The notes under the pieces were generated by a model that saw only the letters and a list, made by a program, of their open reading frames with translations, did no database searches and was not told the origin of the DNA. DNA of 17,335 nucleotides, from assembly GCA_002425245.1 (NCBI GenBank), contig DILW01000066.1, forward strand, positions 1 through 17,335. Reading direction: 5' to 3'. The first letter of the stretch is position 1; each line of letters begins with the position of its first letter. Source of the stretch: Betaproteobacteria bacterium UBA5582 (GTDB lineage: Bacteria; Pseudomonadota; Gammaproteobacteria; Burkholderiales; Rhodocyclaceae). The position numbers were made by a program, and so were the translations under genes. This document shows positions 6,966 to 14,968 of this stretch, piece by piece.

Positions 6966-7614
6966 TCCTTCTCTCCTGCAAGGCCTTGTTCGCCAGGCAG
7001 GCCTTGATGTAGCCCTGCATGGCCTCGAACGACAAGGGTTTGGCGAAAACCACGATCTCTGCCGGCAGACCGCCGCGCGCCTCGATTTCGTCAGCCTCCA
7101 GGCCGCTGACGACGACGATGTTCAGGGTGGAGAGCAGCGGGTCGGCGCGCAGGACCTTGATGATTTCGAAACCGTCCACCCCCGAGAAGCGCAGGTCGGT
7201 GATCAGCAGGTCGGGCGGGCGCCGGCCGATTTCGACCAAGGCCTCGAACACGCTGGTGACGAAAGTGAATTTCGCCGGCAGGTTCCAGCCCAGCATGGTC
7301 AGACGGTAGAGGTGCAGCATGTCGCTGTCGTCTTCCAGAACCAGGATCGAGAACAGGCCTTCGTCGGCGTTTGCCGGCGGTTCCGATGGCTGGGTCGCCC
7401 CCGCCTGCTCGCCCAGGCGCTCCTTGATCAAGGCCTGGACCGAACTGAGTGGCAGGCGACGGTGGCCGCCGTCGGTCTTCCAGGCTTTGAGCACGCCAGC
7501 CTCAACCCACAGCTGTACGGTACGCAGGGAAACATGCAGCATCTCGGCCGCCTCGCGCGTGGTACAGAAAACTTCGCTTTCGTGAGGTGTATTAATTTTC
7601 TTTGGCTTGTTCAT
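6955..7614 (-). CDS. Response regulator with N-terminal excisionase/MerR-like HTH and C-terminal REC domain
   Basis: The product has 219 residues. Residues about 15-66 form a winged-helix DNA-binding domain of the excisionase/BldC-MerR type: TTREAAEMLHVSLRTVQLWV followed by the wing signature DGGHRRL (48-54). A linker rich in P, A and E (69-86) leads to a REC domain (about 88-213). REC has acidic residues E94-D95-D96, phospho-acceptor D140, switch residue S170 and K192 (FAKP). The region after D140 reads LRFSGVDG, without the proline usual in DxxMPxMDG. In most response regulators REC comes first and the output domain last, so this order is reversed. It probably controls transcription, and the tad genes are the obvious candidate target (inference). 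No kinase is encoded beside it; the nearest is the one beyond flp. It begins 91 bases after tadD, so it may have its own promoter. Confidence 0.88.
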   Translation of the reverse strand: MNKPKKINTPHESEVFCTTREAAEMLHVSLRTVQLWVEAGVLKAWKTDGGHRRLPLSSVQALIKERLGEQAGATQPSEPPANADEGLFSILVLEDDSDMLHLYRLTMLGWNLPAKFTFVTSVFEALVEIGRRPPDLLITDLRFSGVDGFEIIKVLRADPLLSTLNIVVVSGLEADEIEARGGLPAEIVVFAKPLSFEAMQGYIKACLANKALQERRNAQ

Positions 7615-7625
7615 TTAGGTCGGTG

Positions 7626-7644
7626 CTTCTTTCCGGTTCAGAAG
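7626..7644 (-). other. Small hairpin in the leader of the HTH-REC gene
   Basis: CTTCT at 7626-7630 and AGAAG at 7640-7644 are perfect inverted arms around 9 bases, 12 bases upstream of the ATG, close to the ribosome-binding region. It could form in the mRNA leader or be an operator half-site pair. It lies in the only sizeable gap (7615-7705) inside the tad cluster. An AT-rich patch with TAAAAT at about 7675-7680 is present but has no convincing -35 partner. Confidence 0.25.
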
Positions 7645-7705
7645 AAACGCGCACGGTTGGCCACGAAAACAGTATTTTATCCTTGATTTCTCATTTTCTC
7701 CGGTG

Positions 7706-8383
7706 TCATTGTCCGCGCAGACGTTGCGCGTCCGCACGAATGCGTTCCCGATCCGCCTGATCGAAGCCGAGGTGCTGCATCAGCTGTTCCGCCTTGTCAT
7801 CACTGCCCGTCAGCAGGTGGTAGAGAGCCAGGTTGGCCACCGCCTGAGGATTGGCAGGCGCCAGCTCGACCGCCTTGTTGAGGCTCAGGCGGGCCGCCGG
7901 GTATTGCTGTTGTGTCAGTTGCAGGTAACCGAGGTCATTGAGGATGCGTACATCGATGGGGGCCAAGCGATTGGCCTGGGCGAGCAGCTCCAGCCCCTCA
8001 CCGGGCGCACCGCGCCGGACTGCGATCAACCCCAGGCCGTGATAGGCGCCAGCCAGCGGCTCGCTGGCCAGCAGGCGGCGATAGAGTTCGCCCGCCCGAT
8101 CCAGCTCGTCGATCTGGCGCCAGGCATCGGCGCGTTGCAGCATCGCCCGTCGGTCGTTCGGCCATTTCGTATCGAACATGTCCAGATGCGCCAGCGCCGC
8201 GTAGTGGAGGCGGCGTTGCTGGAGCGCGGCGATCAGTTCGAGGTAGAGCGCCGGGTCGTTCATTTCCTGGCGCAAGCGTTCTGCCGATGCTTCCGTCGGC
8301 GTCTCGGCCGCTTGCGGGGCGGCGAACACCGACGCCGGCAGCAGCAGGCTGGTGGCCAGCACCAGGATCGGCAAAAGCCTCAT
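7706..8383 (-). CDS. tadD: TadD-like TPR protein
   Basis: The product has 225 residues. A signal peptide is visible (residues 1-22, LLPILVLATSLLLPASVFAA). There is no cysteine at the cleavage site, so unlike many TadD proteins it is not predicted to be a lipoprotein. The mature part is helical with tetratricopeptide repeats: LYRRLLASEPLAGAYHGLG, LLAQANRLAPIDVRILNDLG and LSLNKAVELAPANPQAVANL are successive repeats with the usual A/G/P pattern. TadD is a periplasmic assembly factor of the Tad secretin and pilus. The start ATG overlaps the tadC stop as ATGA. The stop is followed by a 91-base gap before the HTH-REC gene, so this may be the end of the main operon segment. Confidence 0.88.
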   Translation of the reverse strand: MRLLPILVLATSLLLPASVFAAPQAAETPTEASAERLRQEMNDPALYLELIAALQQRRLHYAALAHLDMFDTKWPNDRRAMLQRADAWRQIDELDRAGELYRRLLASEPLAGAYHGLGLIAVRRGAPGEGLELLAQANRLAPIDVRILNDLGYLQLTQQQYPAARLSLNKAVELAPANPQAVANLALYHLLTGSDDKAEQLMQHLGFDQADRERIRADAQRLRGQ

Positions 8384-9342
8384 GACATTCCCTCCAGTGC
8401 CTTGAATACCGCGACGAAGCCCGGTCCGGCAGTGACGATGATGAGCGCGGGCAGCAGGAAGAGGACCATCACCACGACCATGCGGGTTGCCAGCTTGCCC
8501 ACGTATTCCTGCATCTGGAAGCGTTTGCGCTCGGTCAGACGCAGCGAGAACTGGCGCAGCGGTTCCTGCACCCCGGCGCCGTAGTAGTCGGTATGGCAGA
8601 TCAGCGCCACCAGTTCGCTCAGGTCGTCGACATCGAGCTGGTGCGCCATCACCTGCAATGCTTCGGCACGCGAGCGCCCACTACGGATTGCCAGCGCCAC
8701 TGCCGCCAGTTCGGCGGACAGGATCGGCAGGCCGAGGCCGGGATTTTGCGCGAAGATGTTGATCGATTGCTCGAAACTGATGCCGACGCTGTGCATCATG
8801 CGCAGGAAATCGATGAACACTGGCAACTCGTCCTCCAGTTGCCGCAAACGCCTGGCCGCCAGATAGCGAAGCAGATAGCGCGGCAGCAGCCAGGCGACGA
8901 TGGCCACAGCCACCACCTGCAGCCAGGCATTGCCGTCACCGCCGCCGAACAGTGCCCGGCCGGCTGCCAGCAGGACCAGGAACAGCAGCGCCGACCAGCG
9001 CAGCAACTGAAAGGTGAGCACCGAACTGGCACCGCGGAATCCGGCCTGGACCAGCAGGCGCCGGTCTTCCGAATCCTGGTCGTTCAAGCCGCTGTTCGGC
9101 AGGTGGCCGAGCAGCGACAGCAGGTTGCGCTCCAGCCCGCCCAATTCCTCTGTCTCGGCGGCGCCGGTCGGGGTGCCGCCGGTCGGGAGCAAGCGCTGCT
9201 CCAGGTGGGCGAACTGCCGCTGGCGGCGGAGTTTGCGTTGGGCATCGAGCAGGTAGGCATAAGCCAGCCAGCCGGCACCGAGCGCACCGCAAGCCACGCT
9301 GGCGGCAATCAGCCAGGGCAGGATGTCGGCGCCGTTGTTCAT
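8380..9342 (-). CDS. tadC: Tad inner-membrane platform protein TadC
   Basis: The product has 320 residues with the T2SS-F (GspF/TadC) arrangement. There is an N-terminal helix (PWLIAASVACGALGAGWLAY), a cytoplasmic segment, a double hydrophobic segment (ALLFLVLLAAGRALFG and VVAVAIVAWLLPRYLL), then the F-domain core with ELPVFIDFLRMMHSVGISFE and LSELVALICHTDYYGAGVQE, and a C-terminal helix (MVVVMVLFLLPALIIVTAGPG). It forms the inner-membrane base with TadB and is driven by the TadA ATPase. The frame stays open to 9810, but that extension lies inside tadB. The ATG at 9342 overlaps the tadB stop as ATGA and gives the family length. The stop likewise overlaps the tadD start. Confidence 0.93.
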   Translation of the reverse strand: MNNGADILPWLIAASVACGALGAGWLAYAYLLDAQRKLRRQRQFAHLEQRLLPTGGTPTGAAETEELGGLERNLLSLLGHLPNSGLNDQDSEDRRLLVQAGFRGASSVLTFQLLRWSALLFLVLLAAGRALFGGGDGNAWLQVVAVAIVAWLLPRYLLRYLAARRLRQLEDELPVFIDFLRMMHSVGISFEQSINIFAQNPGLGLPILSAELAAVALAIRSGRSRAEALQVMAHQLDVDDLSELVALICHTDYYGAGVQEPLRQFSLRLTERKRFQMQEYVGKLATRMVVVMVLFLLPALIIVTAGPGFVAVFKALEGMS

Positions 9343-10259
9343 TTGATTCTCGACATCCGGAACAGCAGCGCCATTCCGACCAGTTGCAGCACCAGTGCGG
9401 CCAGCAGCAGCATCCGGCCGCTGGGATCGAACCACATGCCGGTCAGGTAGCGGGGGTTCGACGACAGCGTGAGCAGCCCGACCAGCACCGGCAGGGCGCT
9501 CAGGATTGCCGCGCTGGTCCGGGTTTCGGCGGTCATTGCCCGGAGTTCCTGATGACTGCGCAAACGCTCGCGCATGGTCACCGACAGCCGCTCCAGAACG
9601 GCATGCGCATTGCCGCCGTAGCGCATGCCGAGATGGAAGACCGAGGCCACGAAACCCAGCTCCCGGATTGCCTGGATGTCGGCCACCTGTAGCATGGCTT
9701 CCTCCAGCGACTGCCCGGCCTGGGTGCGCTTGACCACCTGCCGGCATACCGACTGCAGCGGATCGTCGCACTCTTCGGTGGCGTTGCGAAAGGCCAGTTC
9801 CAGGCTGCAACCGACGCTCAGGATGCGCGAGATGCTCTCGAGGAAAGCCGGCAACTGGCCGATGAGTTGTGTCCGATAACGGGCTATGCGGAACTGCAGG
9901 AAGATATAAAGCAGCAGCGGATAGATGAGAGTTGTCAGCGGCAGGGCGTAAGCCAGGCCGAGGAAGATTTCGGTCAGCAGGAACAGGGGCAGGGCGGGCA
10001 ACAGCAGTGCGGCGTAGATCCGCGGCGAGCCGGTCATGCCGGCCCGTTGCAGGACGCGGTCGAAAAGCGCCGGCAACCAGCCGCCGGTCGCCGGGAATTC
10101 GGCCTGGAAAGGGCTGTTGTCCTGGCGTGCCAGGATTTCCTCGACCCGGCGCATGCCGGCCTGGCTACGCTGCCGGCGGGTGCCATCCCGGAGCAGCAGG
10201 ACGGCCGCCAGCAGCAGGCAGGCGCCGGCGAGCAGAACGAGCCAGCCGGCCTCAGGCAC
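9339..10259 (-). CDS. tadB: Tad inner-membrane platform protein TadB
   Basis: The product has 306 residues. There is an N-terminal helix (WLVLLAGACLLLAAVLLL), a cytoplasmic linker, two adjacent helices (IYAALLLPALPLFLLTEIFL and TLIYPLLLYIFLQF), the T2SS-F core (QLIGQLPAFLESISRILSVG, LELAFRNATEECDDPLQ, LGMRYGGNAHAVLERL) and C-terminal helices (ILSALPVLVGLLTL, LLLAALVLQLVGMALLF). TadB pairs with TadC as the platform on which Flp pilins are extracted and assembled. The start is a GTG at 10259, overlapping the tadA stop by 8 bases, with a G-rich stretch upstream (GGGGG in the end of tadA). The stop overlaps tadC as ATGA. Confidence 0.93.
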   Translation of the reverse strand: MPEAGWLVLLAGACLLLAAVLLLRDGTRRQRSQAGMRRVEEILARQDNSPFQAEFPATGGWLPALFDRVLQRAGMTGSPRIYAALLLPALPLFLLTEIFLGLAYALPLTTLIYPLLLYIFLQFRIARYRTQLIGQLPAFLESISRILSVGCSLELAFRNATEECDDPLQSVCRQVVKRTQAGQSLEEAMLQVADIQAIRELGFVASVFHLGMRYGGNAHAVLERLSVTMRERLRSHQELRAMTAETRTSAAILSALPVLVGLLTLSSNPRYLTGMWFDPSGRMLLLAALVLQLVGMALLFRMSRIK

Positions 10260-11547
10260 CGGACCCCCAGGGGGTGGGTGGCGCCAGGTGCGCCAATTTG
10301 TGCAGCTGCGGCTTGCACGCGGTCACGAATACGCCGTCGCGGCCGTTAGCTGATACGTCGAAGCGGAACAGCTCCTGCATGGCCACCACCTCGTCCTGGA
10401 CGTCGGTGATTTCGCTGATCGAAACCACGCGTCGGACCCCGCTGGGCAGGCGGGCCAGTTGGACGATCAGGTCGATGGCACCGGCAATCTGCCGGCGCAG
10501 GTTGAATTCGCTCCCCTGCCAGCCGCCGAAGTGGAGCAGCATTTCCAGCCGGTGGATGGATTCGCGAGGTGAGTTGGTATGGATCGTCGACATCGAGCCG
10601 TCGTGGCCGGTGTTCATCGCCTGCAGCATTTCGACGGCTTCACCGCCGCGCACCTCGCCGACGATGATGCGGTCCGGGCGCATGCGCAGGCTGTTGCGCA
10701 GCAGGTCGCGCGGGGATATTTCGGCGACGTTCTCCAGCCCGCCGGGGCGCGATTCGAGGCGCACCACGTGCTCGTGGAGCAGTTGCAGTTCGGCGGCATC
10801 CTCGATGGTGATGACCCGTTCGCCATCGGGGATGAACTGGGCCAGCATGTTCAGGAAGGAGGTCTTGCCCGAGCCGGTGCCGCCACTGATCAGAATGTTG
10901 CAGCGGGTGCGCACGGCGCGCGCCAGGAAGTCGAGCATCTCCTGGTTGAGCGTACCGTAGGCGAGCAGGTCGGAAGCCTGTAGCGGCCGAGTGCGGAATT
11001 TGCGGATCGAGACCACCGGGCCGTTCAGGGAAACCGGCGGAATGATCACGTTGAGGCGTCCGCCGTTGGGCAGACGCGCATCGACCATCGGGCTGCCTTC
11101 GTCCACCCGTCGCCCGAGCGGGGCAATCATGCGCTGGACGATGCGCATCAGGTGGCGGTTGTCGATGAAGCGGACGCGGCTGCGCTGGAGCAGGCCCTGT
11201 TTCTCGATGAATACTTCCTTGTAGCCGTTGACCAGGATGTCGGCCACCGATTCATCGTCCATCAGCTCTTGCAGGGGGCCGAGGCCGGTCAGTTCGTCGG
11301 TGAGTTCCTTGACCACCGCCTGGATGTCGTTGGCGTTGAGCGGCGCCCGGTTGCCGGCGACGAAGTCCTCGACTTCCTGAGCGACGAAACGGTGCACGAC
11401 GTGTTGCGGCCAGCTGGCAAAATCGACCGCCAGTTCCTCGATGCGTTCGACCAGGCGCTGGTGGATGACGCCCTTGATGTCCTGGAACTCGTCCGACTGG
11501 CGGAAATCCCAGCGTGGATCGTTACCGAGCGTGAAATCGAAATCCAT
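10252..11547 (-). CDS. tadA: Tad secretion ATPase TadA (CpaF, type II/IV secretion ATPase family)
   Basis: The product has 431 residues. It is the hexameric cytoplasmic ATPase that powers Flp pilus assembly. The N-terminal part (ELTGLGPLQELMDDESVADI, then NGYKEVFIEKQG) is typical of CpaF. The motor holds Walker A GGTGSGKT (residues 222-229, K228), an Asp-box region (ITIEDAAELQL), the Walker B-like segment RPDRIIVGEVRGGEA and the His-box region NTGHDGSMSTIHTN. All are intact. The frame is open upstream to 11631, but the ATG at 11547 has AGGAG at 11553-11557, 5 bases upstream and overlapping the tadZ stop, and gives the N terminus MDFDFTLGND. The tadZ stop is 8 bases away, so the two are tightly coupled. 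Confidence 0.95.
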   Translation of the reverse strand: MDFDFTLGNDPRWDFRQSDEFQDIKGVIHQRLVERIEELAVDFASWPQHVVHRFVAQEVEDFVAGNRAPLNANDIQAVVKELTDELTGLGPLQELMDDESVADILVNGYKEVFIEKQGLLQRSRVRFIDNRHLMRIVQRMIAPLGRRVDEGSPMVDARLPNGGRLNVIIPPVSLNGPVVSIRKFRTRPLQASDLLAYGTLNQEMLDFLARAVRTRCNILISGGTGSGKTSFLNMLAQFIPDGERVITIEDAAELQLLHEHVVRLESRPGGLENVAEISPRDLLRNSLRMRPDRIIVGEVRGGEAVEMLQAMNTGHDGSMSTIHTNSPRESIHRLEMLLHFGGWQGSEFNLRRQIAGAIDLIVQLARLPSGVRRVVSISEITDVQDEVVAMQELFRFDVSANGRDGVFVTACKPQLHKLAHLAPPTPWGSGA

Positions 11548-11555
11548 GTCGGCTC

Positions 11556-12743
11556 CTAGGCTTTGAACCACTCGCGCAGGCGCCCCAAGGCGCCATTCGG
11601 CGGTAGCCGGGGGGCGCCCTGGCGCCCGCATTCGCGCAGGGCCATGGCGCGCAGCACCTCGACATAGGGGTCGTTGGGGAAGAGGTCGAGCAGCAGGCGG
11701 CCCTGGTTGGCACAGGCGATCATCCGCTCGCTGCGCAGCGGCAGGTCGCCGACCCAGGGTAACTGCAGGTGCTGTGCCAGCTGCTTCGACGACATCTCGA
11801 TGCGTTCGTCCATTTTTCCGGTGAGCAGGCCGATACGCTCGGTGCTCACGCCGCGTTCCTGAAAACTGCCGAGCAGCTGGCGGGCCGAGAAGATCGACGG
11901 GATGCCCTGTTCGCTGACCAGCAGCGTGCTGTCGCTGACGCCGAGGGCGTACAGCAACAGGTCGGTACCGGCGAAACCACCCAGGTCCACGACGATCAGC
12001 TTGAAATAGGACTTGAGCAGGCTGAGCAGGGTCATTGCATCAGCCGGCGCGATCTCGCGTAGCTCAGCCAGGTTCTGCGGCAGGGAAAGCAGCGACAGTC
12101 CGCTCTTGTGATGGGCGAAGGCCGTGTTGAGCAGGGCGTGATCGAGGCGGCGCAAACTGCGCACGGCATCGCAGAAGTTGAAATTGACCCGGGTGTCGAG
12201 ATACAGCGCTGCGTCCCCGGTCGGGTAGCCGAAATCGAGCAGCAGCACCGGATCGTCGGGCAGGACTTCCTGCTTGACCAGGAGGGCCAGGTGCACGGCG
12301 GCGGTGGTCGCCCCGACCCCAGGCCGGGCGCCGAGCAGGCTGATCATGCGGCCACTGGCCTGGGCCGGCATCCGGGTCGACTGCTCCAGCGCCTGCTTGA
12401 GGGAGCGACAGATGATCTCCGGGCTGGCGCCCAGCTCGACGAAATCGCGAGCGCCAGCGCGCATGGCTTCGATGATCAGCTGGCTGTCGGCGCGCTGCGC
12501 GAAACCGACGATCCACAGGCGCGGATAGACCGCGAGCAGCTTGTCGGCCAGGTCAGCCGCCTGGGTGGCGCGTTCCTCGGTGAATTCAATGAAGACAGCC
12601 GAAGCGCCCATCGAACCGATCAACTGCACGAGGACGTCGCTGTTCCAGTGCAGCCAGACTGAAACGCCGAGGCGTCTGACCGCCTCGCTCAGGGTGTTGA
12701 AGCGAGCTTCCTGCTCGGTGACGACGATAAAACGTTGTTCCAT
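11556..12743 (-). CDS. tadZ: Tad localisation protein TadZ/CpaE (MinD/ParA-like ATPase fold)
   Basis: The product has 395 residues. Residues about 1-120 form an N-terminal atypical receiver-like domain (VVTEQEARFNTLSEA, AVFIEFTEE, IVGFAQR, EAMRAGARDFVELG). From about 131 a MinD/ParA-like ATPase domain begins. Its P-loop reads GARPGVGATT (138-147): the usual deviant Walker A pattern KGGxGKT has lost both lysines (R140 and A145 at or near those positions). Atypical Walker A boxes are known in TadZ, so this need not be a defect, but it argues against ordinary MinD-type ATP hydrolysis. Later segments PVLLLDFGYPTGDAALYLD, LIVVDLGGFAGTDLLLYAL and LLVSEQGIPSIFSARQLL match the fold. TadZ directs the Tad machine to a cell pole or site. 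The ATG at 12743 has GGAG 7 bases upstream, and the stop TAG lies in the tadA ribosome-binding site. Confidence 0.92.
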   Translation of the reverse strand: MEQRFIVVTEQEARFNTLSEAVRRLGVSVWLHWNSDVLVQLIGSMGASAVFIEFTEERATQAADLADKLLAVYPRLWIVGFAQRADSQLIIEAMRAGARDFVELGASPEIICRSLKQALEQSTRMPAQASGRMISLLGARPGVGATTAAVHLALLVKQEVLPDDPVLLLDFGYPTGDAALYLDTRVNFNFCDAVRSLRRLDHALLNTAFAHHKSGLSLLSLPQNLAELREIAPADAMTLLSLLKSYFKLIVVDLGGFAGTDLLLYALGVSDSTLLVSEQGIPSIFSARQLLGSFQERGVSTERIGLLTGKMDERIEMSSKQLAQHLQLPWVGDLPLRSERMIACANQGRLLLDLFPNDPYVEVLRAMALRECGRQGAPRLPPNGALGRLREWFKA

Positions 12744-12757
12744 CTTCGTTCTCCGCC

Positions 12758-14092
12758 TTACCTGGAAAAGCCGGTGTAGCGGCCGTTGAACTCATCGTCG
12801 GAAAGAAACCAGGTCCGCCAGCCCGGCTGTACATCCTTGACAAAGGATTCGCCCGGCATCGCCCCGAGTTCGGTGCCAGCGGCCAGCGGCCGGACCAGCC
12901 GCGGCGTGACGACGAACACCAGCTCCTTGTCCTCACGCGACAGGCTGACGCTCTTGAAGAAAGCTCCGAGCACCGGCATGTCGCCCAGCCCCGGCACCTT
13001 GTTCACGTTGCGCAGTACCTGCTGGCTGACCAGACCACCGATGACGAAGCTTTCACCGTGACCCAGTTCGACGCTGGTCGAGGCGCGCCGGGTGGCCAGG
13101 CTGGGGACGGCCACACCGTTGATGGTGATGCTGTTCTCGAAATCGAGGTCGCTGACTTCCGGGCTGACGGTCAGCGCGATCCGGTTCTCGCTCAGCACGG
13201 TTGGCGACACCTGCAGACGGATGCCGTAGGGCTTGTATTGGATGGTGGTCTGTCCGAGGGCTTGCGGCACCGGTACCGGGAATTCGCCGCCAGCCAGGAA
13301 CTCGGCATCGCGCCCGCTTTGGGCGACCAGCGTCGGTCGCGCCAGGGTGCGCGCGAAGCCGTTGCCTTCGAGTACGCTGATCACCCCGAGCAGGTTGCGC
13401 GACGATGATCCGAGCAGGAGATTCAGCGCCTGGCTGATCGGCAGGCTGGAATCGGCGCTGATGCCAGCGTTGCTCAGCGTCGCCTGGTTCAGGGCGCCGG
13501 GCGCGTAGCTGCCGAAAGTGAAGCCCGACTTGTTGGAGAGGAAACTCAAGCCGGCCCGGTTCAACACCTTGCGGCTGAATTCGACCACCCGGACGTCAAT
13601 CTGTACCTCGCCGCCGAACGGCAATTCGCTCTTGTCGAGCACTTGTCCCCGGTCGCCGCCGGCCGCTTGCATCGCCTGCTGCCGCGCCTGTGCCAGGGTC
13701 GGCAGGTCCGGCGCCGTACCCGACAGTACCATCAGGTCGCCGCTGGCGCGCAGCTTCAAACCGTCCGCCAAGGCATCGCCAGTCGCCAGCGTGGCACGGC
13801 TGACCAGAACCTGTTGCTGGCGGGCCTGCTGGTCGCCACGCAGCCAGATAAGCAGGCTGGTCGTTCCCGGCGTGTGTCCCTGGAGGATGAATTCCCGCGT
13901 CCCGGTGACCCGGATGCCGGCCACCTTTTCGTCGCCCACCGCCACCCTGACGATGGTCGATGGCATCTGCACCAGACGTTGCCCGCCGGCGTCGACACGG
14001 ATCATCTCGTCGCCGGCCAGGGCCGCCAGGGCCCAGCACCACGCAGCGAGGAAGCCCAGCCAGCGTGCCGCCCTGATTCCCATCCCGTTCAT
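12758..14092 (-). CDS. rcpA: Tad outer-membrane secretin RcpA (CpaC)
   Basis: The product has 444 residues. A signal peptide is visible (residues about 1-26, WLGFLAAWCWALAALAG). Next come the pilus N-terminal domain (IVRVAVGDEKVAGIRVTG, FILQGHTPGTTSLLIW), a BON-like segment (about 100-150), and the secretin domain with the conserved core ARTLARPTLVAQSGRDAEFL, GGEFPVPVPQ and the C-terminal VPGLGDMPVLGAFFKSVS with ELVFVVTPRLVRPL. Secretins of this class form the outer-membrane channel for the pilus. The ATG overlaps the rcpC stop as ATGA. It lies 14 bases upstream of tadZ. A second in-frame ATG (residue 4) is an alternative start that would change little. No separate rcpB gene is seen. Confidence 0.94.
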   Translation of the reverse strand: MNGMGIRAARWLGFLAAWCWALAALAGDEMIRVDAGGQRLVQMPSTIVRVAVGDEKVAGIRVTGTREFILQGHTPGTTSLLIWLRGDQQARQQQVLVSRATLATGDALADGLKLRASGDLMVLSGTAPDLPTLAQARQQAMQAAGGDRGQVLDKSELPFGGEVQIDVRVVEFSRKVLNRAGLSFLSNKSGFTFGSYAPGALNQATLSNAGISADSSLPISQALNLLLGSSSRNLLGVISVLEGNGFARTLARPTLVAQSGRDAEFLAGGEFPVPVPQALGQTTIQYKPYGIRLQVSPTVLSENRIALTVSPEVSDLDFENSITINGVAVPSLATRRASTSVELGHGESFVIGGLVSQQVLRNVNKVPGLGDMPVLGAFFKSVSLSREDKELVFVVTPRLVRPLAAGTELGAMPGESFVKDVQPGWRTWFLSDDEFNGRYTGFSR

Positions 14093-14937
14093 GGCGCACT
14101 CCCCGCTGTCTTCGAGTGGACGTACACGCGACTCTCCTTCAAACCATGCAGCACCCGGACCGGGGTGCCCGGCGCCGTTGCTGCGGCCGGCCGTGGTCCG
14201 GTGGCAAGCGGGCCGGTCGCGGTCAACTCGCGCAGACGGTAAATTTCCGTTCCGGGAGCTGCCGCTTCGGCATCTGTTGCGGCGGGCCGCAGGGCCAGCA
14301 ACAGGCGGCCTGTTTCGGCAGCCAGGGCAAGCTTGTCGACCTCGCTCAACGGCACTGCCAGCACCGCCGTCCGCGGCGTTTCGACGGTCGCCTTGATGCT
14401 GTTCTTGCGTACTGGTTCGGTGCTGCCTTCCTGGTTGCCGAAAGCCAGGATGCGCAGGTCGCTGAGCAGCAGCCTGGCGTGGGAGTCGGCAATTTCTTCG
14501 TTGTTGCGCCGGAAGCTGGCGAAGAGATCGACCCGATCGCCCGGCTGCAGCCGGTTGCCAACGGCGATCACTTCATCCACCCGGATCGCCACCGCGCGCT
14601 CGCCGGCATTCAGTTTCTGCAGCGTCGCCACTGCTGCTGCCGGCGCAATGCGTTCGGCGAGCAGGGCTTCGCCGGCGGCAATATCGACCGGCGTGCTCAG
14701 GCCGATCACGCTGGCCAGGTCGCTGTAGCTCCCCGGTGGGCGCTCGGGGAAAGCCAGCAGGCGCAGCTTGTCGGCAGTCAGGGTCTGGCCCGCGGCAATA
14801 CGCTGGTGAGCGACGACCACCATGTGGGTGACCGGTTGTTCCGGCACCATTTCCTTGCTCAGCGTCCAGGCATAGACAGCCAGCGCCAGCGCGATGACGA
14901 CCAGCAGGATGGCAACCAGCCTTTGTGTTCTTCCCAC
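14089..14937 (-). CDS. rcpC: Tad periplasmic/inner-membrane protein RcpC (CpaB)
   Basis: The product has 282 residues starting at a GTG. It has one N-terminal membrane helix (LVAILLVVIALALAVYAWTL) and a periplasmic SAF-type domain (HMVVVAHQRIAAGQTLTADK, LASVIGLSTPVDIAAGEALL) followed by the RcpC/CpaB domain (GERAVAIRVDEVIAVGNRLQ, PGDRVDLFASF). It is thought to work with the RcpA secretin at the outer membrane and cell wall. The frame is open to 15006, but the upstream part lies within tadE. The GTG at 14937 has GGAGG at 14947-14951, 9 bases upstream, which decides the start. The tadE stop is 31 bases upstream. The stop overlaps rcpA as ATGA. A C-terminal lysine/arginine and glycine patch ends the protein. 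Confidence 0.92.
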   Translation of the reverse strand: MGRTQRLVAILLVVIALALAVYAWTLSKEMVPEQPVTHMVVVAHQRIAAGQTLTADKLRLLAFPERPPGSYSDLASVIGLSTPVDIAAGEALLAERIAPAAAVATLQKLNAGERAVAIRVDEVIAVGNRLQPGDRVDLFASFRRNNEEIADSHARLLLSDLRILAFGNQEGSTEPVRKNSIKATVETPRTAVLAVPLSEVDKLALAAETGRLLLALRPAATDAEAAAPGTEIYRLRELTATGPLATGPRPAAATAPGTPVRVLHGLKESRVYVHSKTAGSAP

Positions 14938-14968
14938 TTTTCTTAACCTCCCCGCTGCCTGGCAACGG

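Noticed and set aside
7649..7662. GG-N10-GC spacing on the minus strand upstream of the HTH-REC gene, as in sigma54 promoters.
   Set aside because: The flanking bases do not match TGGCAC-N5-TTGC, and in GC-rich DNA this minimal pattern occurs by chance.
9343..9810. Extension of the tadC frame into tadB.
   Set aside because: It overlaps tadB in another frame, and the ATG at 9342 gives the normal length and ATGA coupling.
10263..10275. ACCCCC-A-GGGGGT palindrome near the end of tadA.
   Set aside because: A single-base centre cannot form a hairpin loop of this stem, and it is inside the tadA coding sequence, where it encodes Pro/Thr/Trp codons.
11548..11631. Upstream extension of tadA to an earlier start.
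   Set aside because: It overlaps tadZ out of frame; the ATG at 11547 has a clear AGGAG at proper spacing.
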